Positions 1 through 8,612 of a stretch of DNA of 64,000 nucleotides are shown here, piece after piece (the first letter of the stretch is position 1; the number at the start of each line of letters is the position of its first letter). The position numbers and the translations under genes were made by a program. Location: positions 1 to 64,000 of the forward strand of contig NZ_BARG01000095.1 in assembly GCF_000376565.1 (NCBI RefSeq). The letters run 5' to 3'. Below the pieces are notes generated by a model. That model saw only the letters and a program-made list of their open reading frames with translations. It did no database searches and was not told where the DNA came from. This stretch comes from Streptomyces hokutonensis. Its GTDB lineage: Bacteria; Actinomycetota; Actinomycetes; Streptomycetales; Streptomycetaceae.

Positions 1-303
1 GTAGCCCAGCGACGCGCTGCGGAAGTCCGGATTCCACCTGTTCAGGGTGCACCAGCCGATGAACGCCCCGTCGGAGACACGATCCACGGCCAGCCGCGCC
101 CCGGTGCCTTCCTTTTCCATCTCTCGGCAACGGGCGATGAACTTCTCGGCACGCGCGCGTTCGGTCCACGGTGGATCGTCCCAGTAGCGCAGCACGTAGG
201 CGTTGCTCTGCAGCGCGAACAGGTCGTTCGCGTCCGCGTCTTCGAAGGCACGCAGTCGAAGGCGAGGAGTGTGCAACGAGGGGGCGGGCAGCGGCGTATT
301 CAT
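1..303 (-). CDS. GNAT family N-acetyltransferase, RimJ/RimL-like (partial, cut by window edge)
   Basis: The gene starts at ATG 303 on the minus strand and is still open at base 1, so only the first 101 residues are seen. It begins MNTPLPAPSLHTPRLRLRAF, the usual opening of RimJ/RimL-type acetyltransferases (beta1 strand with a TxRLxLR pattern). It continues with a WT-x-RARAEKFI helix and a beta strand ending GWCTL, as expected before the acetyl-CoA loop, which lies outside the window. The family transfers acetyl from acetyl-CoA to protein N-termini or small amines; the substrate cannot be told. No in-frame upstream ATG fits better. Family call fairly safe, specificity unknown. Confidence 0.75.
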   Translation of the reverse strand, partial: MNTPLPAPSLHTPRLRLRAFEDADANDLFALQSNAYVLRYWDDPPWTERARAEKFIARCREMEKEGTGARLAVDRVSDGAFIGWCTLNRWNPDFRSASLGY

Positions 304-465
304 GTTCCATCCCGTGATCGGTGGCCGATCAATCAGACATCCGATACGGCCCACTCGCAACGGGTTTCCTCGGCGGCCGGCAGAAGGATGTGAGGGGGCC
401 GGTGGTGGGTTTGCCGAGCTGCTACGGTCGCGGCCTGGCGAACGGTCCCGGACGCACCCATCTAC

Positions 466-795
466 GTGATCCTGGATAACCTGTCCGCCCACAAAGGCGC
501 CGACATCCGCCGCTGGGCGAAGAAGCACAAGGTCGAGTTGTGCTTCACCCCGACTCACGCCTCGTGGGCGAACCCGATCGAGGCGCACTTCGGGCCGCTG
601 AGGCAGTTGACCATCGCCAACTCGAACCACGCCAACCACACCGTGCAGACCCGGGCCCTGCACGCCTACCTGCGGTGGCGAAACGCCAACGCCCGCCATC
701 GCGACGTCCTGACCGCCGAACGCAGGGATCGCGCCCGCATCCGCAGTGGGAAGGGCATCCGCTGGGGCGGACGCCCGCTCAAAGCCGCAGCCTGA
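466..795 (+). pseudogene. IS630-family transposase, C-terminal fragment
   Basis: The reading frame carries the last third of a DDE transposase of the IS630/Tc1-mariner group: an ILDNLSAHKG segment with the second catalytic Asp, then WANPIEAHFGPLRQ with the final Glu about 35 residues later, and a basic tail ending at a normal stop. Only about 110 of the usual 340 or so residues remain, and upstream DNA back to 303 shows no first Asp or DNA-binding domain. The GTG at 466 is simply the first possible start inside the remnant. No terminal inverted repeats or TA target duplication were found, so this is a dead remnant. Confidence 0.8.
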
Positions 796-818
796 CCCAA
801 CTCAGCGAGCCGATGCGG

Positions 819-1901
819 TCACAGCACCTGGCGGACATCGACAGCGCCGCCCGTGGCATCGACACTCCAGTGCACGCCGTGCTGGACGAGGAACTCCAGG
901 AAGTCGGCGGGTGGGTAGACCTGGGCCGGGGCGAGGACACCAGGCTTGGCGCCGTCGGCAACGAGCCGGCGCGCGCTTTCGACCGCGATGACTGCTGTGC
1001 TCCCCTGCATGTCGGTGCCCTGGACGATGCCGCGAGCGTGCCGGCCGTCCTCGCTGGTCGCCTCGACCACGATGATCCAACGCGCAGTGCGGCGGCTGTC
1101 CACGGGCGGTCCTTCGGGAACGCTGTCGACGAGCGCGGGGGTGATGTCGGCGAATGCGGTCGCCAGTTCCGCACGGACCACACCCTCGACCGTGCGCGCC
1201 GCGACGTGGTGGGGAACCGTGACCACCGCCGGAAGAGGGAACTTCACCACCGGCACCGCGTCGGAGTCGTCGGGAAAAGTGAGTGCCGTGCGCCGTGCGG
1301 CGATATCGGGATGCCAGCGGCCGTCTTCGTAGCCGAGGCCGCCGCCGGTGAACGTGTCGATGTTCTCCAGCGCCGACCGGAGAGTGCCGCGGGACGGCAT
1401 CGCGCCACTGCGGACCAGCTCCAGGCCGATGACGAGTTCCCGTACAGGACGGACACGTTCGGCGACGAGGTGAGCGAGTAGGTCGCTGGGCAGGCCGTCG
1501 TCGTTGGTGCCCGGGACCACTGTCACCCCGGCCGCCTCGGCCGGCGCGGCGAAGGCGCTGAAGATCCGATCGAGGTGGCGCTGTTCACCAGCGATGTCGA
1601 CGTAATGACACCTGGCGGCGATGGCGGCCCGCACGACCGCTTCGCCGGACAGAACGAATGGCCCCGCGCAGTTGATGACCGCGGCGCAGTCCTGGAAGGC
1701 ACGGACGAGTGCGGCGTGGTCCCCGGACGCGGCGCGCCGTATTGCGGCGCCGTCGACTGCGGCGAGTCCAGCTCGGGCGGCTGCCTCGCCGAGGCGTTCG
1801 ACGTTCCGGCCGACCAGCACCGTCTCGATGCCCCGCCGGACCAACTCGGCGACGACGAGCTTGCCGGTGTAACCACCGGCGCCGTATACCGCGATCCGCA
1901 T
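819..1901 (-). CDS. Saccharopine dehydrogenase-like NADP-binding reductase
   Basis: A 360-residue protein that opens MRIAVYGAGGYTGKLVVAEL, a classic Rossmann GxGGxTG nucleotide loop of the saccharopine-dehydrogenase-like family, which also contains trans-acting enoyl reductases. A second feature, AAVINCAGPFVLSGEAVVRAA around residues 95-115, is the conserved NCAGP loop of the same family. There is no signal peptide or membrane segment. It is transcribed away from the AraC regulator at 2027, with 125 bp between the starts, so it is the natural target of that regulator. The substrate is not evident; lipid or polyketide-like enoyl or keto intermediates are known for relatives. Confidence 0.8.
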   Translation of the reverse strand: MRIAVYGAGGYTGKLVVAELVRRGIETVLVGRNVERLGEAAARAGLAAVDGAAIRRAASGDHAALVRAFQDCAAVINCAGPFVLSGEAVVRAAIAARCHYVDIAGEQRHLDRIFSAFAAPAEAAGVTVVPGTNDDGLPSDLLAHLVAERVRPVRELVIGLELVRSGAMPSRGTLRSALENIDTFTGGGLGYEDGRWHPDIAARRTALTFPDDSDAVPVVKFPLPAVVTVPHHVAARTVEGVVRAELATAFADITPALVDSVPEGPPVDSRRTARWIIVVEATSEDGRHARGIVQGTDMQGSTAVIAVESARRLVADGAKPGVLAPAQVYPPADFLEFLVQHGVHWSVDATGGAVDVRQVL

Positions 1902-1950
1902 GTCCGATGTCCTTTCGACGACCTCCGAAGGCAGCGTATGGCTCTTGGAC

Positions 1951-1975
1951 GAGACGGTTAATTCGTCAACGTCTC
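1951..1975. promoter_or_regulatory. Inverted repeat between divergent reductase and AraC genes
   Basis: GAGACG and CGTCTC arms enclose GTTAATTCGTCAA, and the inner GTT/AAC extends the pairing. The site sits in the 125-bp divergent promoter region between the starts at 1901 and 2027, where an AraC-type regulator would be expected to act. Operator role is inferred. Confidence 0.4.
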
Positions 1976-2026
1976 CTCTGCATACGTGATCGTCTCGGGC
2001 ACCGAGGATCCGAATACGCTGGCCGA

Positions 2027-3019
2027 ATGGACCTGCTCAGTGACGTGATCGCCGCCATGCGCATGGGGCGGCCGCACTATGCGTGCAGCGAGCGGCACGC
2101 GCCGTGGGCGGTACGCCACCGGCCCTTCGCTGGTGCTGGCTTCCACCTCGTCCTGGAGGGGAAGAGCTGGCTGATCCCTCCGGACGGCGAACCGATCGAA
2201 CTCCAGGCCGGAGATGTTGCCTTCCTCCCCCACGGCAGTGCCCACTCCGTGGCCGGTGATCCCGCCGTTCAGTTGGCTGGCCTCCTCTCCGCGCCGCTCG
2301 CCGATCCCTTCCAAGACGATCACTCCGACGGCGCCGGGGCGGGGTCCCGGACCGTGATGCTCTGCGGCGCCTACCTCATGGACCGGGCCCGGCCCCACCC
2401 ACTACTACGGGAGTTCCCGGAGTTCGTTCACCTGCCGGCCCGCCTCGGACAGCACTCGTCACTGCGCGGAGCCACCGAACTCCTCGCGACCGAACTGGCA
2501 GAGCCCCGTCTCGGAAGTGACGCCCTGCTGCCCGCACTGCTCGACGCCCTGTTGCTGTACGTCATGCGAGCCTGGCTCGATGAGCGGCCCCGGCACGATG
2601 CAACCACCGGCTGGACCGCGGCCCTGCACGACCCGGCCATCCACGCCGCACTCCAAGGCATTCACGGCGCCCCGCATCGGCCGTGGACGGTGGAAGAGCT
2701 GGGAGCACTGGCGGGGCTGTCCCGAGCGGCGTTCGCGCGGCGGTTCACGACCTTGGTGGGTCAGCCACCGCTGTCGTACCTGACCTGGTGGCGCATGACC
2801 ACCGCAGCCCGGCTCCTCCGCAACTCCGATGCTCCGCTGAAGACCGTGGCCAGCCGGATCGGATACACATCCGAGTTCGCGTTCAGCACGGCCTTCAAGC
2901 GGGAGCACGGTCTGACCCCCGGGGCCTACCGCCGCCAGACGACATCCACAGATCCTGATACCACGGACGCCGACCGCCGCGTCACCGGATCCGGCGAACG
3001 TATGCGGTCAGAGCAGTAG
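2027..3019 (+). CDS. AraC-family transcriptional regulator with N-terminal cupin
   Basis: A 330-residue regulator. The start at ATG 2027 was chosen because it gives the usual MDLLSDVIAAMRMGRPHY opening of cupin_6-type AraC proteins; the open frame upstream to 1709 is antisense to the reductase. Residues about 10-180 form the cupin-like effector domain (ELQAGDVAFLPHGSAH). Residues about 215-310 are two helix-turn-helix units: WTVEELGALAGLSRAAFARRF and LKTVASRIGYTSEFAFSTAFK, followed by the family motif LTPGAYR. It is divergent from the reductase at 819-1901, which it probably controls together with itself. Effector unknown. Confidence 0.88.
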   Translation: MDLLSDVIAAMRMGRPHYACSERHAPWAVRHRPFAGAGFHLVLEGKSWLIPPDGEPIELQAGDVAFLPHGSAHSVAGDPAVQLAGLLSAPLADPFQDDHSDGAGAGSRTVMLCGAYLMDRARPHPLLREFPEFVHLPARLGQHSSLRGATELLATELAEPRLGSDALLPALLDALLLYVMRAWLDERPRHDATTGWTAALHDPAIHAALQGIHGAPHRPWTVEELGALAGLSRAAFARRFTTLVGQPPLSYLTWWRMTTAARLLRNSDAPLKTVASRIGYTSEFAFSTAFKREHGLTPGAYRRQTTSTDPDTTDADRRVTGSGERMRSEQ

Positions 3020-3496
3020 CGTCGGATGCCTGGACGATGGGCGAACCACCCCATGACTGCTCAGGGGTGGGCCCAGCTGACGGGGATCGCTCTGGAATAC
3101 GCCAAGGGGGCGTCGAACACTGACGTCGTGCGGTAGTTCAGGATGATTCCGACCGCTATGACCTGTCGGCGGGTCGTTGCCTGCGGGACCGACGAGAAGG
3201 CCTGGCTCACGCACATCGGCCGGCAGAACCGTGCACTCCGGAGAAAGTTTCGGAAGGGGTCACGCACAGGTCGAAGCGGCAAGGGCGCATGGCGCACAGG
3301 TCGATCACGTCGACGTCGAGACGATTCGGACTGACCTCGATCGCCAAGCGGATGTACAGCCGGAGCCCACTTCGCGTTCGTCAACCGACAGCGAGCGGCC
3401 ATCGGGCCCGAAGGCGGCGCCAGTTGTCCCTGTGTCCTCGACAAGCCGCCACCTCTCCGCCATCAACGCCGGACGAAGTCCTCTCGCGGCACGTTC
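3020..3496. other. Gene-poor stretch, no supported gene
   Basis: Open frames on both strands here have no recognisable protein pattern, no convincing ribosome site and poor codon bias. The stretch separates the AraC stop from an SDR remnant and is probably debris from the same rearrangement that removed the 5' part of that SDR gene. Confidence 0.5.
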
Positions 3497-3931
3497 ATGG
3501 CAAGTAGCAGGCGTACTGCCGAGAGAAGACGACACGCTCTCCAGCACGAGCTGCGGCACATGCGCGCCCAGGGCAGCGGCGCCATCGTCAACTGCTCCTC
3601 CCTCGGGGGCCTGGTGGGCCTTCCCGGCCGCGCCTCCTACCACGCCTCCAAGCACGGCGTTATCGGCCTGACCACCAGCGCGGCCCTCGAATACGCCCCG
3701 CGCGGCGTCCGGATCAACGCCGTCTGCCCCGGCACCATCGACACCCTGATAGTCAGCGACATGATCGCCAAGGGGGACCTCGACCGCGCCGAGGCCGAGG
3801 CCAACCAGCCCATCAACCGGCTCGGCACCGCCGAGGAGATCGCACAGGCCGTCCTGTGGCTGTGCAGCGCCGGAGCGAGCTTCGTCGTCGGCGTCGCCCT
3901 GCCCGTCGACGGCGGTTACGTCGCCCGATGA
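3497..3931 (+). pseudogene. Short-chain dehydrogenase/reductase, C-terminal fragment
   Basis: From about 3541 the frame reads ELRHMRAQGSGAIVNCSS and continues with the catalytic SDR block: the Ser-bearing NCSSLGGLVG, YHASKHGVIGL with the Tyr-x3-Lys pair, then PGTIDT and a C-terminal VDGGYV. The NAD(P)-binding TGxxxGIG half and the NNAG motif are missing, and the roughly 15 residues before the match (a basic, low-complexity run from ATG 3497) do not belong to the family. About 130 of some 250 residues remain, so the product cannot bind cofactor normally. It ends at a natural stop followed by a hairpin. Confidence 0.8.
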
Positions 3932-3941
3932 TGGGGAGAGG

Positions 3942-3976
3942 GGGGAGCCGCCGTCACGCAACGTACGGCGGCCCCC
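3942..3976 (+). terminator. Hairpin after SDR remnant
   Basis: GCCGCCGT (3947-3954) pairs with ACGGCGGC (3965-3972) across a 10-nt loop, flanked by GGGGGA and CCCC. It starts about ten bases after the stop at 3931. The stem is typical of G+C-rich actinobacterial terminators, which lack a clear U tract. Confidence 0.5.
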
Positions 3977-4143
3977 GTGCAGCTCGGTCGCTTCCGTCTC
4001 CGCATGGAGCGCCCCGGGAGAGGGTCCCCGCCTCCTCGCCGATAACGGGGGACGCCGGTGGGGGCCTTCATAGTCGCGAGCCGATCGGGCAAGCCGACAA
4101 CCTGCTGGCTCAACACGCTGCGCAGCGGGCCGGGGAGGTGGGG

Positions 4144-5136
4144 TCAGTCGGTCGTGAAGCCCACCAGCATCTCGGCGGGGTAGCGGCTGCCGGCCGAGCC
4201 GTGCGGCAGGATCTCGGCGATGTGGGCGAGGTCGGCGTCGGTGAGGTCGACCTCGGCGGCGCCGGCGTTCTCCTCCAGGCGAAGGGCGCTGCGCGTGCCG
4301 GGGATCGGGACGACGTCCTGGCCCTGGTGGAGCAGCCAGGCCAGCGCGAGTTGGGCGGTGGTGACGCCCTTGGTGGTGGCGAACTCCTTGAGCTGCTCGG
4401 TGGCGCGCAGGTTGTAGACGTAGTTCTCGCCCTGCCAGCGCTCGTCCCAACTGCGCATGTCGTCGGCGGGGTACTGGTCGGCGGGCTTGACCGTGCCGGT
4501 CAGGAAGCCGCGGCCGAGCGGGGAGTAGGGCACCAGCCCGATGCCGAGTTCCCGCAGGACCGGCAGGATCTTCTCCTCCACCTCCCGCTCGAAGAGCGAG
4601 TACTCGTACTGAAGTGCCGTGACGGGCGTGACCGCGTGGGCGCGGCGGATGTACTGGGGGCCGACGTTGCTCAGGCCGAAGTACTTCACCTTGCCCTCCG
4701 CGATCAGTTGGCCGACGACACCGGCGACCTCCTCCGCGGGCACCTCGGGGTCGGAGATGTGCTGGTAGAAGAGGTCGATCCGGTCGGTCTGCAGGTAACG
4801 CAGGCTGTTCTCGGCGACCTTGCGGATGTTCTCGGGACGGCTGTCGAAACCGGACCCGACAGGCTCGGCGGTCACGTCGAAGCCGAACTTGGTGGCCAGG
4901 ACCACCTCGTCGCGGAAGTCCCGCACCGCCGTGCCGAGCAGGATCTCGTTGCTGCCGGTGCCGAGGCCGTACAGCTCGGCGGTGTCGAAGAAGTCGATGC
5001 CCAGTTCATGGGCGCGGCGGATGGTCGCGATGCCTTCGTCGTCGTTCGAGGCGCCGTAGGCCATGGTCATTCCCATGGTGCCCAGGCCGAGTGCGGAGAC
5101 GCGCAGGCCCTGCGAGCCCAGAATCCGGTGCTGCAT
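4144..5136 (-). CDS. Aldo/keto reductase
   Basis: A 330-residue soluble NADPH-dependent oxidoreductase of the AKR superfamily. The TIM-barrel pattern is clear: LGLGTMGMTMAYG near residue 20, GIDFFDTAELYG with the catalytic Asp and Tyr around residues 50-60, the Lys in LATKFGFD, the catalytic His in DLFYQHISDP, and the cofactor region VPIPGTRSALRLEENAGA near the end. The start MQHRILGSQGLRVS at 5136 is preceded by AGGAAGTG and matches family N-termini; the longer frame to 5238 runs into the regulatory region. It is divergent from the TetR gene at 5270, with a strong palindrome between them. Physiological substrate unknown. Confidence 0.9.
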   Translation of the reverse strand: MQHRILGSQGLRVSALGLGTMGMTMAYGASNDDEGIATIRRAHELGIDFFDTAELYGLGTGSNEILLGTAVRDFRDEVVLATKFGFDVTAEPVGSGFDSRPENIRKVAENSLRYLQTDRIDLFYQHISDPEVPAEEVAGVVGQLIAEGKVKYFGLSNVGPQYIRRAHAVTPVTALQYEYSLFEREVEEKILPVLRELGIGLVPYSPLGRGFLTGTVKPADQYPADDMRSWDERWQGENYVYNLRATEQLKEFATTKGVTTAQLALAWLLHQGQDVVPIPGTRSALRLEENAGAAEVDLTDADLAHIAEILPHGSAGSRYPAEMLVGFTTD

Positions 5137-5187
5137 GAGTTCACTTCCTCGGTTGCTCGCCCGTCGGTCCTGCCACCCACAGCGGCC

Positions 5188-5208
5188 AGTACCGAACTGT
5201 TCGGTACT
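5188..5208. promoter_or_regulatory. Perfect 21-bp palindrome, probable TetR operator
   Basis: AGTACCGAAC-T-GTTCGGTACT is a perfect inverted repeat with 10-bp arms. It lies in the 133-bp divergent region between the aldo/keto reductase (start 5136) and TetR (start 5270). A second degenerate copy, ACCGAATAGTTCCGT, lies at 5239-5253, so two TetR dimers may bind. Function inferred from position and symmetry. Confidence 0.65.
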
Positions 5209-5269
5209 GAGCCTAGCCGCGGGGGAGGCGAACGCCAAACCGAATAGTTCCGTCGCTTATCGTGGGGTC

Positions 5270-5899
5270 ATGCCTCGCTCCCTCGATCACGGCCGGACCA
5301 CCGGACCCACAGGTGCTTCCGACGGCGGCGAGAGCACGCGCGAGCGGATCATCGCCGCCGCGATGGAGGAGTTCGCGCTTCATGGCATCGCCGGCGCCCG
5401 GGTGGACCGCATCGCCAAACTCGCCAGGACCAGCAAGGACCGCGTCTACACCTACTTCCGCGGCAAGGAAGCGCTCTACGCGCACATCAGTGAACGTGAG
5501 CTGGCCGTCATCGCGGAGGCCACCCAGATGGACCCGACAGACCTTCCCGGCTACGCGGGCCGCTTGTTCGACTACTTCGTCGCCCGCCCCGACCACCATC
5601 GCCTGATCAGCTGGGGCCGCCTCGAACTGTCGGGTCCCCGGACCGTCGCCGACGACCCCACGCGGGCGACCATCAGCCGCAAACTGGAGCAACTGCGCCG
5701 CGCCCAGGAGGCCGGACAGCTGGATTCCGCCTGGGACCCGGTCGACATCCTCGCGCTGGTCAATCAGATTGCCATGACGTGGGCGTCGCAGCCCGAATTC
5801 ACCGAGGCCGCGGCCGAACACGCCAGAGATCCCTCCCTCACCGCCCGCCGAGCCGCCGTGGTGGCCGCCGTCGCGAGCCTTTTCCCTCGCGCGGACTGA
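5270..5899 (+). CDS. TetR-family transcriptional regulator
   Basis: A 209-residue repressor-type protein. Residues about 20-70 form the TetR DNA-binding domain: ERIIAAAMEEFALHGIAGARV followed by the recognition helix TSKDRVYTYFRGKEALY. The C-terminal half is an all-helical ligand domain with a FDYFVARPDHHRLISWG pattern seen in TetR proteins of the same type (compare the gene at 59439). The ATG at 5270 was chosen over the longer frame because upstream codons cross the operator. It probably represses itself and the divergent aldo/keto reductase. Confidence 0.88.
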   Translation: MPRSLDHGRTTGPTGASDGGESTRERIIAAAMEEFALHGIAGARVDRIAKLARTSKDRVYTYFRGKEALYAHISERELAVIAEATQMDPTDLPGYAGRLFDYFVARPDHHRLISWGRLELSGPRTVADDPTRATISRKLEQLRRAQEAGQLDSAWDPVDILALVNQIAMTWASQPEFTEAAAEHARDPSLTARRAAVVAAVASLFPRAD

Positions 5900-6179
5900 C
5901 TCGTCGAACCTGTCGATTGCCGTCCCGCGTGGTCAGGGCGCGCCCTACCGGGAGCCGGCCGGGGCCCCACCGGTCGGCCGTCGACGAGGAGCCGCTGATG
6001 CTGGATCTCGCCAACGGCCGACTGGCAGGAGGCGCCTTGGGCGCTTCGCCAGGAGCTGTTGCCCGGCGCCTCGTCGCCCCAGGAGCTGTCCCCATGGCCG
6101 TACCGACCGGACTTTCGGAGAGCGCCTGGCCAGACAAGCGCCCCGTGAGCTCTCGCCCACGGCGGCGCTCCGAGGACAC

Positions 6180-7475
6180 TCAGCTTCGGCCGGCGGTGAT
6201 ACGGGCGTTGACCTGCCGCATCCAGTCCCGGTCTGTGTGCCACATGGGGTGGTGTGGGGCCGCGTTGGAGGTGAGGACGACGCCGAGGAAGCCGGCCGCG
6301 AGGCAGCGGTCGACGACGAACTCCGCGATGTCCTTGCCGACGGCGTCCTCCTCGAAGCGGGTCAGGAGCGGGGTGTAGCCGACCACGCCTTCACCGAGGA
6401 CCGCGGGGATGCCGCGCAGGTGGGCGAACTCGGCGACGGAGTCCACCCATTGAGCCAAGGTCTCCCGCATGGCCTGCCGGTGTGCCGGATAGTTCTCGTA
6501 GAGCCACAGGTCCCAGCGGTCGGGGTCCACCCAGTCGTGCGCGTAGAACAGTTCGCGCGGTATCCCGGTGGCGGCCAGTCGCCAGGGTTCGTCCGGCAGG
6601 TAGTCGGCGAAAGCGGGCGCCTCAGGGCGCAGCATGGCGGCCAGTTCGGGAGTGGGCCAGTTGGTCGTCTCGGGTGCTGCTTCCGTGCCGTGCCCGAGCC
6701 CGACCACTTCGTACAGGGCGCCGAGCACGCCGTAGACGTAGAAGTGGAAGTGCGCGATCTGTGCCTGCTCGGGCAGGTCGTCGAGTTCACCGGGCCAGGG
6801 CTCGCCCAGGGAGTAGGTCACGGGGACGGCGGGGTGGCGAGCCTGCAACAGCTTCACCGCGCGTTCGAGGGGGCCGCGCAACCGGGCGTAGTGGCCGGGG
6901 GTGCCGTCGGGCGGCACGAGGGAGCAGTTGTCGACCTCGTTGTGGACTTCGACGTAGGCGACCCGGTCGGCCAGACCGCGCTCGTCGAGGAAGTCCAGCA
7001 GGCCGGCGAGGGCTTCGGCCACGGCCTCGGCGCGGTCCGGGCCGGGGACGGCGGCCAGGGCACGGTGCCAGGCGTCGGTGTCGGCGAAGCTGGGGGACTG
7101 CTGGTACTCCCACGAGGACACGATGACCTTGCAGTCGTGGCGGGCGGCGGCCTCGAACAGCTCGACGAGCCTTCGGCGGCCGTCCAGCGGGTAGCCGCCG
7201 CGGACGTTGTACCAGCGAGTGCGCTGGCCGAACTGCTGACCCAGGCCGCGGACTTGGAGGCTCTCCGGGGCGGGGACGCGTCCGGAGAACAGCAGGAAGG
7301 GCATGGCGCAGATCCGCACGGTGTTGAAGCCGCGCTCCACCGCCTCGGCGAAGGCGCGGTCGAGGTCGGCGAAGGGCTCGCCGGGTCCTGCCTGCGTGTA
7401 CCAGCTGAAGTCCCACAAGGTGATGGCCAGTCGGTCCGTGGCTGCGGGCGTGGTGGGTTGCTGCGGTGCGGTCAT
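6180..7475 (-). CDS. Cellulase-like glycoside hydrolase (clan-A TIM barrel)
   Basis: A 431-residue protein that resembles the Cellulase-like Pfam family and distant GH5-type enzymes. LAITLWDFSWYTQAGPGEPF opens the barrel, RGFNTVRICAMPFLL follows at residues 48-62, YVEVHNEVDN with a candidate acid/base Glu at about 180, and AVLGEGVVGYT with a candidate nucleophile Glu near 362. There is no signal peptide, so it acts on imported sugar. The start ATG 7475 is preceded by GAGGGGTGACCCC and avoids the nonsense N-terminus of the longer frame. The palindrome at 7546 lies just upstream. A cytosolic glycosidase is the best reading; the linkage is unknown. Confidence 0.7.
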   Translation of the reverse strand: MTAPQQPTTPAATDRLAITLWDFSWYTQAGPGEPFADLDRAFAEAVERGFNTVRICAMPFLLFSGRVPAPESLQVRGLGQQFGQRTRWYNVRGGYPLDGRRRLVELFEAAARHDCKVIVSSWEYQQSPSFADTDAWHRALAAVPGPDRAEAVAEALAGLLDFLDERGLADRVAYVEVHNEVDNCSLVPPDGTPGHYARLRGPLERAVKLLQARHPAVPVTYSLGEPWPGELDDLPEQAQIAHFHFYVYGVLGALYEVVGLGHGTEAAPETTNWPTPELAAMLRPEAPAFADYLPDEPWRLAATGIPRELFYAHDWVDPDRWDLWLYENYPAHRQAMRETLAQWVDSVAEFAHLRGIPAVLGEGVVGYTPLLTRFEEDAVGKDIAEFVVDRCLAAGFLGVVLTSNAAPHHPMWHTDRDWMRQVNARITAGRS

Positions 7476-7545
7476 GGGGTCACCCCTCGTTCGCGTGCGG
7501 TGGGACGCCTTCGGCGGCTCGACGGCGTCACGCTGGCTCAATTCA

Positions 7546-7560
7546 TTATTTACGAAATAA
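7546..7560. promoter_or_regulatory. TTATTT-ACG-AAATAA operator upstream of the cellulase-like gene
   Basis: A perfect 6-bp-arm inverted repeat, strikingly A+T-rich for this genome, lies about 70 bp upstream of the glycosidase start at 7475. ROK-family and some LacI-family sugar repressors bind sites of this kind. No such regulator is encoded next to it, so a distant one would be needed. Confidence 0.45.
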
Positions 7561-7821
7561 CTTTGGGCTCGAACCCTGAACTCCATACCCAAGGGGAACT
7601 CGCTCCCATGAACCCGGTGGATCGCAGTGACACCTCGCTGGCCGCAATGCCTTCTTCGGCGACGGTGAACTCGGCCCCGCCGCGAAGGGCGGCGCCAGAA
7701 CCGCCACTGGGCCTCGGACGCCACCCGACCGGCACCGACTCCCTCGGGGTGGTCCGGTCTTTTCGCCGAGGGCGGCCGGAGGACGCCAGGCATTTCCACC
7801 AGGCGGGCCGCTGACCTCGAC

Positions 7822-8025
7822 GTGTCACGGCCAACCGTGCACGAGGCCCCTGTGATGGCCTATGGCGACTTGGCGACCATGGTGACGGGTTCCGTGAAGT
7901 CGTTTCGATCGCGGGGATCGGCCGAGCGCTCGTGCCCGGGGCAGGCTCAGTTGAGTTCGATCAGGCCGAGTCGGACGGCCTCTGTGACCGTGCCGGCGCG
8001 GTTCTCGGTACCGAGCTTGCGGTAG
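7822..8025 (+). other. Small ORF with lasso-peptide-like leader (speculative)
   Basis: Translation from GTG 7822 begins VSRPTVHEAPVMAYGDLA and continues TMVTGSVKSFRSRG. The EAP...YGD...T-G spacing resembles leader peptides of lasso-type RiPPs (Y-x-x-P ... G ... T-x at the junction). No cyclase, RRE or leader peptidase gene is nearby, no acidic residue falls at core position 7-9, no good ribosome site is visible, and the frame later runs antisense to the response regulator. It may be an orphan, a remnant or chance. Confidence 0.15.
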
Positions 8026-8612
8026 ATGCGGACGAGGTGGGTCTTGATCGTTGCCTCGGCCAGGTGGAGCGTGCCGGCGATCGTACGGTTGGTGTGGCCG
8101 TGAGCCAGGAGCCGGACGACCTCGATCTCCCGCGCGCTCAGTACTGGAACGGAGTCGGAGGCCGACCCGGCGAACTGTGCTGCGGCTTCCGGTGCCAGCG
8201 TCATGCCGCCGGCCGCCGCGGCGCGTACGGCGCGGAACAGTTCCTCGGGAGGGCCCGCCTTGAGGACGTAGCCACGCGCGCCGGCCTCCACGGCTCGTAG
8301 GACATCGACCTGGTGGCCGTGGCTGGTGAGTACGACGACCCGGGCAGCGGTGGAGGTGGCCAGGATCCGGCGGGTCGCCTCGATGCCGTCGATGACGCTG
8401 CCCGTCGCGCCGGTGTCCGACAGCCGGAGGTCCATCAGCACCACATCGGGACGCAGATCAGCTACCTGATTCACCGCGTCGATGCCGTCGCCGGTCTCGC
8501 CGATTACGGCGAAGCCGGGCTCGCTCTCAAGCAGAGCACGCAGACCGGCTCGTACGACGGTGTGGTCGTCCACGATCAGAATCCGCAGCGCGGGACCGGG
8601 ACTCTCGCTCAT
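7947..8612 (-). CDS. NarL/LuxR-type response regulator
   Basis: A 221-residue two-component response regulator. The receiver domain (residues about 9-130) shows the acidic pocket DD at 15-16, the phosphoacceptor Asp61 in VVLMDLRL, Thr in VVVLTSHG and Lys118 in GYVLKAG. A LuxR-type helix-turn-helix occupies residues about 157-215 (LSAREIEVVRLLAHGHTNRTIAG, then ATIKTHLVRIYRKLG). Its ATGA start overlaps the stop of the upstream histidine kinase, so the pair is translationally coupled. The regulated genes cannot be told; the flanking genes are not obvious targets. Confidence 0.93.
   Translation of the reverse strand: MSESPGPALRILIVDDHTVVRAGLRALLESEPGFAVIGETGDGIDAVNQVADLRPDVVLMDLRLSDTGATGSVIDGIEATRRILATSTAARVVVLTSHGHQVDVLRAVEAGARGYVLKAGPPEELFRAVRAAAAGGMTLAPEAAAQFAGSASDSVPVLSAREIEVVRLLAHGHTNRTIAGTLHLAEATIKTHLVRIYRKLGTENRAGTVTEAVRLGLIELN

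Noticed and set aside
466..795. Complete insertion sequence
   Set aside because: Only the C-terminal third of the transposase is present, with no visible terminal repeats.
1709..2026. N-terminal extension of the AraC regulator
   Set aside because: Those codons are antisense to the reductase gene and basic/low complexity; family N-termini match from 2027.
3061..3444. 127-residue minus-strand frame
   Set aside because: No family pattern, no ribosome site, and codon use not like neighbouring genes.
6237..7814. 525-residue plus-strand frame opposite the cellulase-like gene
   Set aside because: Val/Gly/Glu-rich antisense shadow; the minus strand carries the recognisable enzyme.
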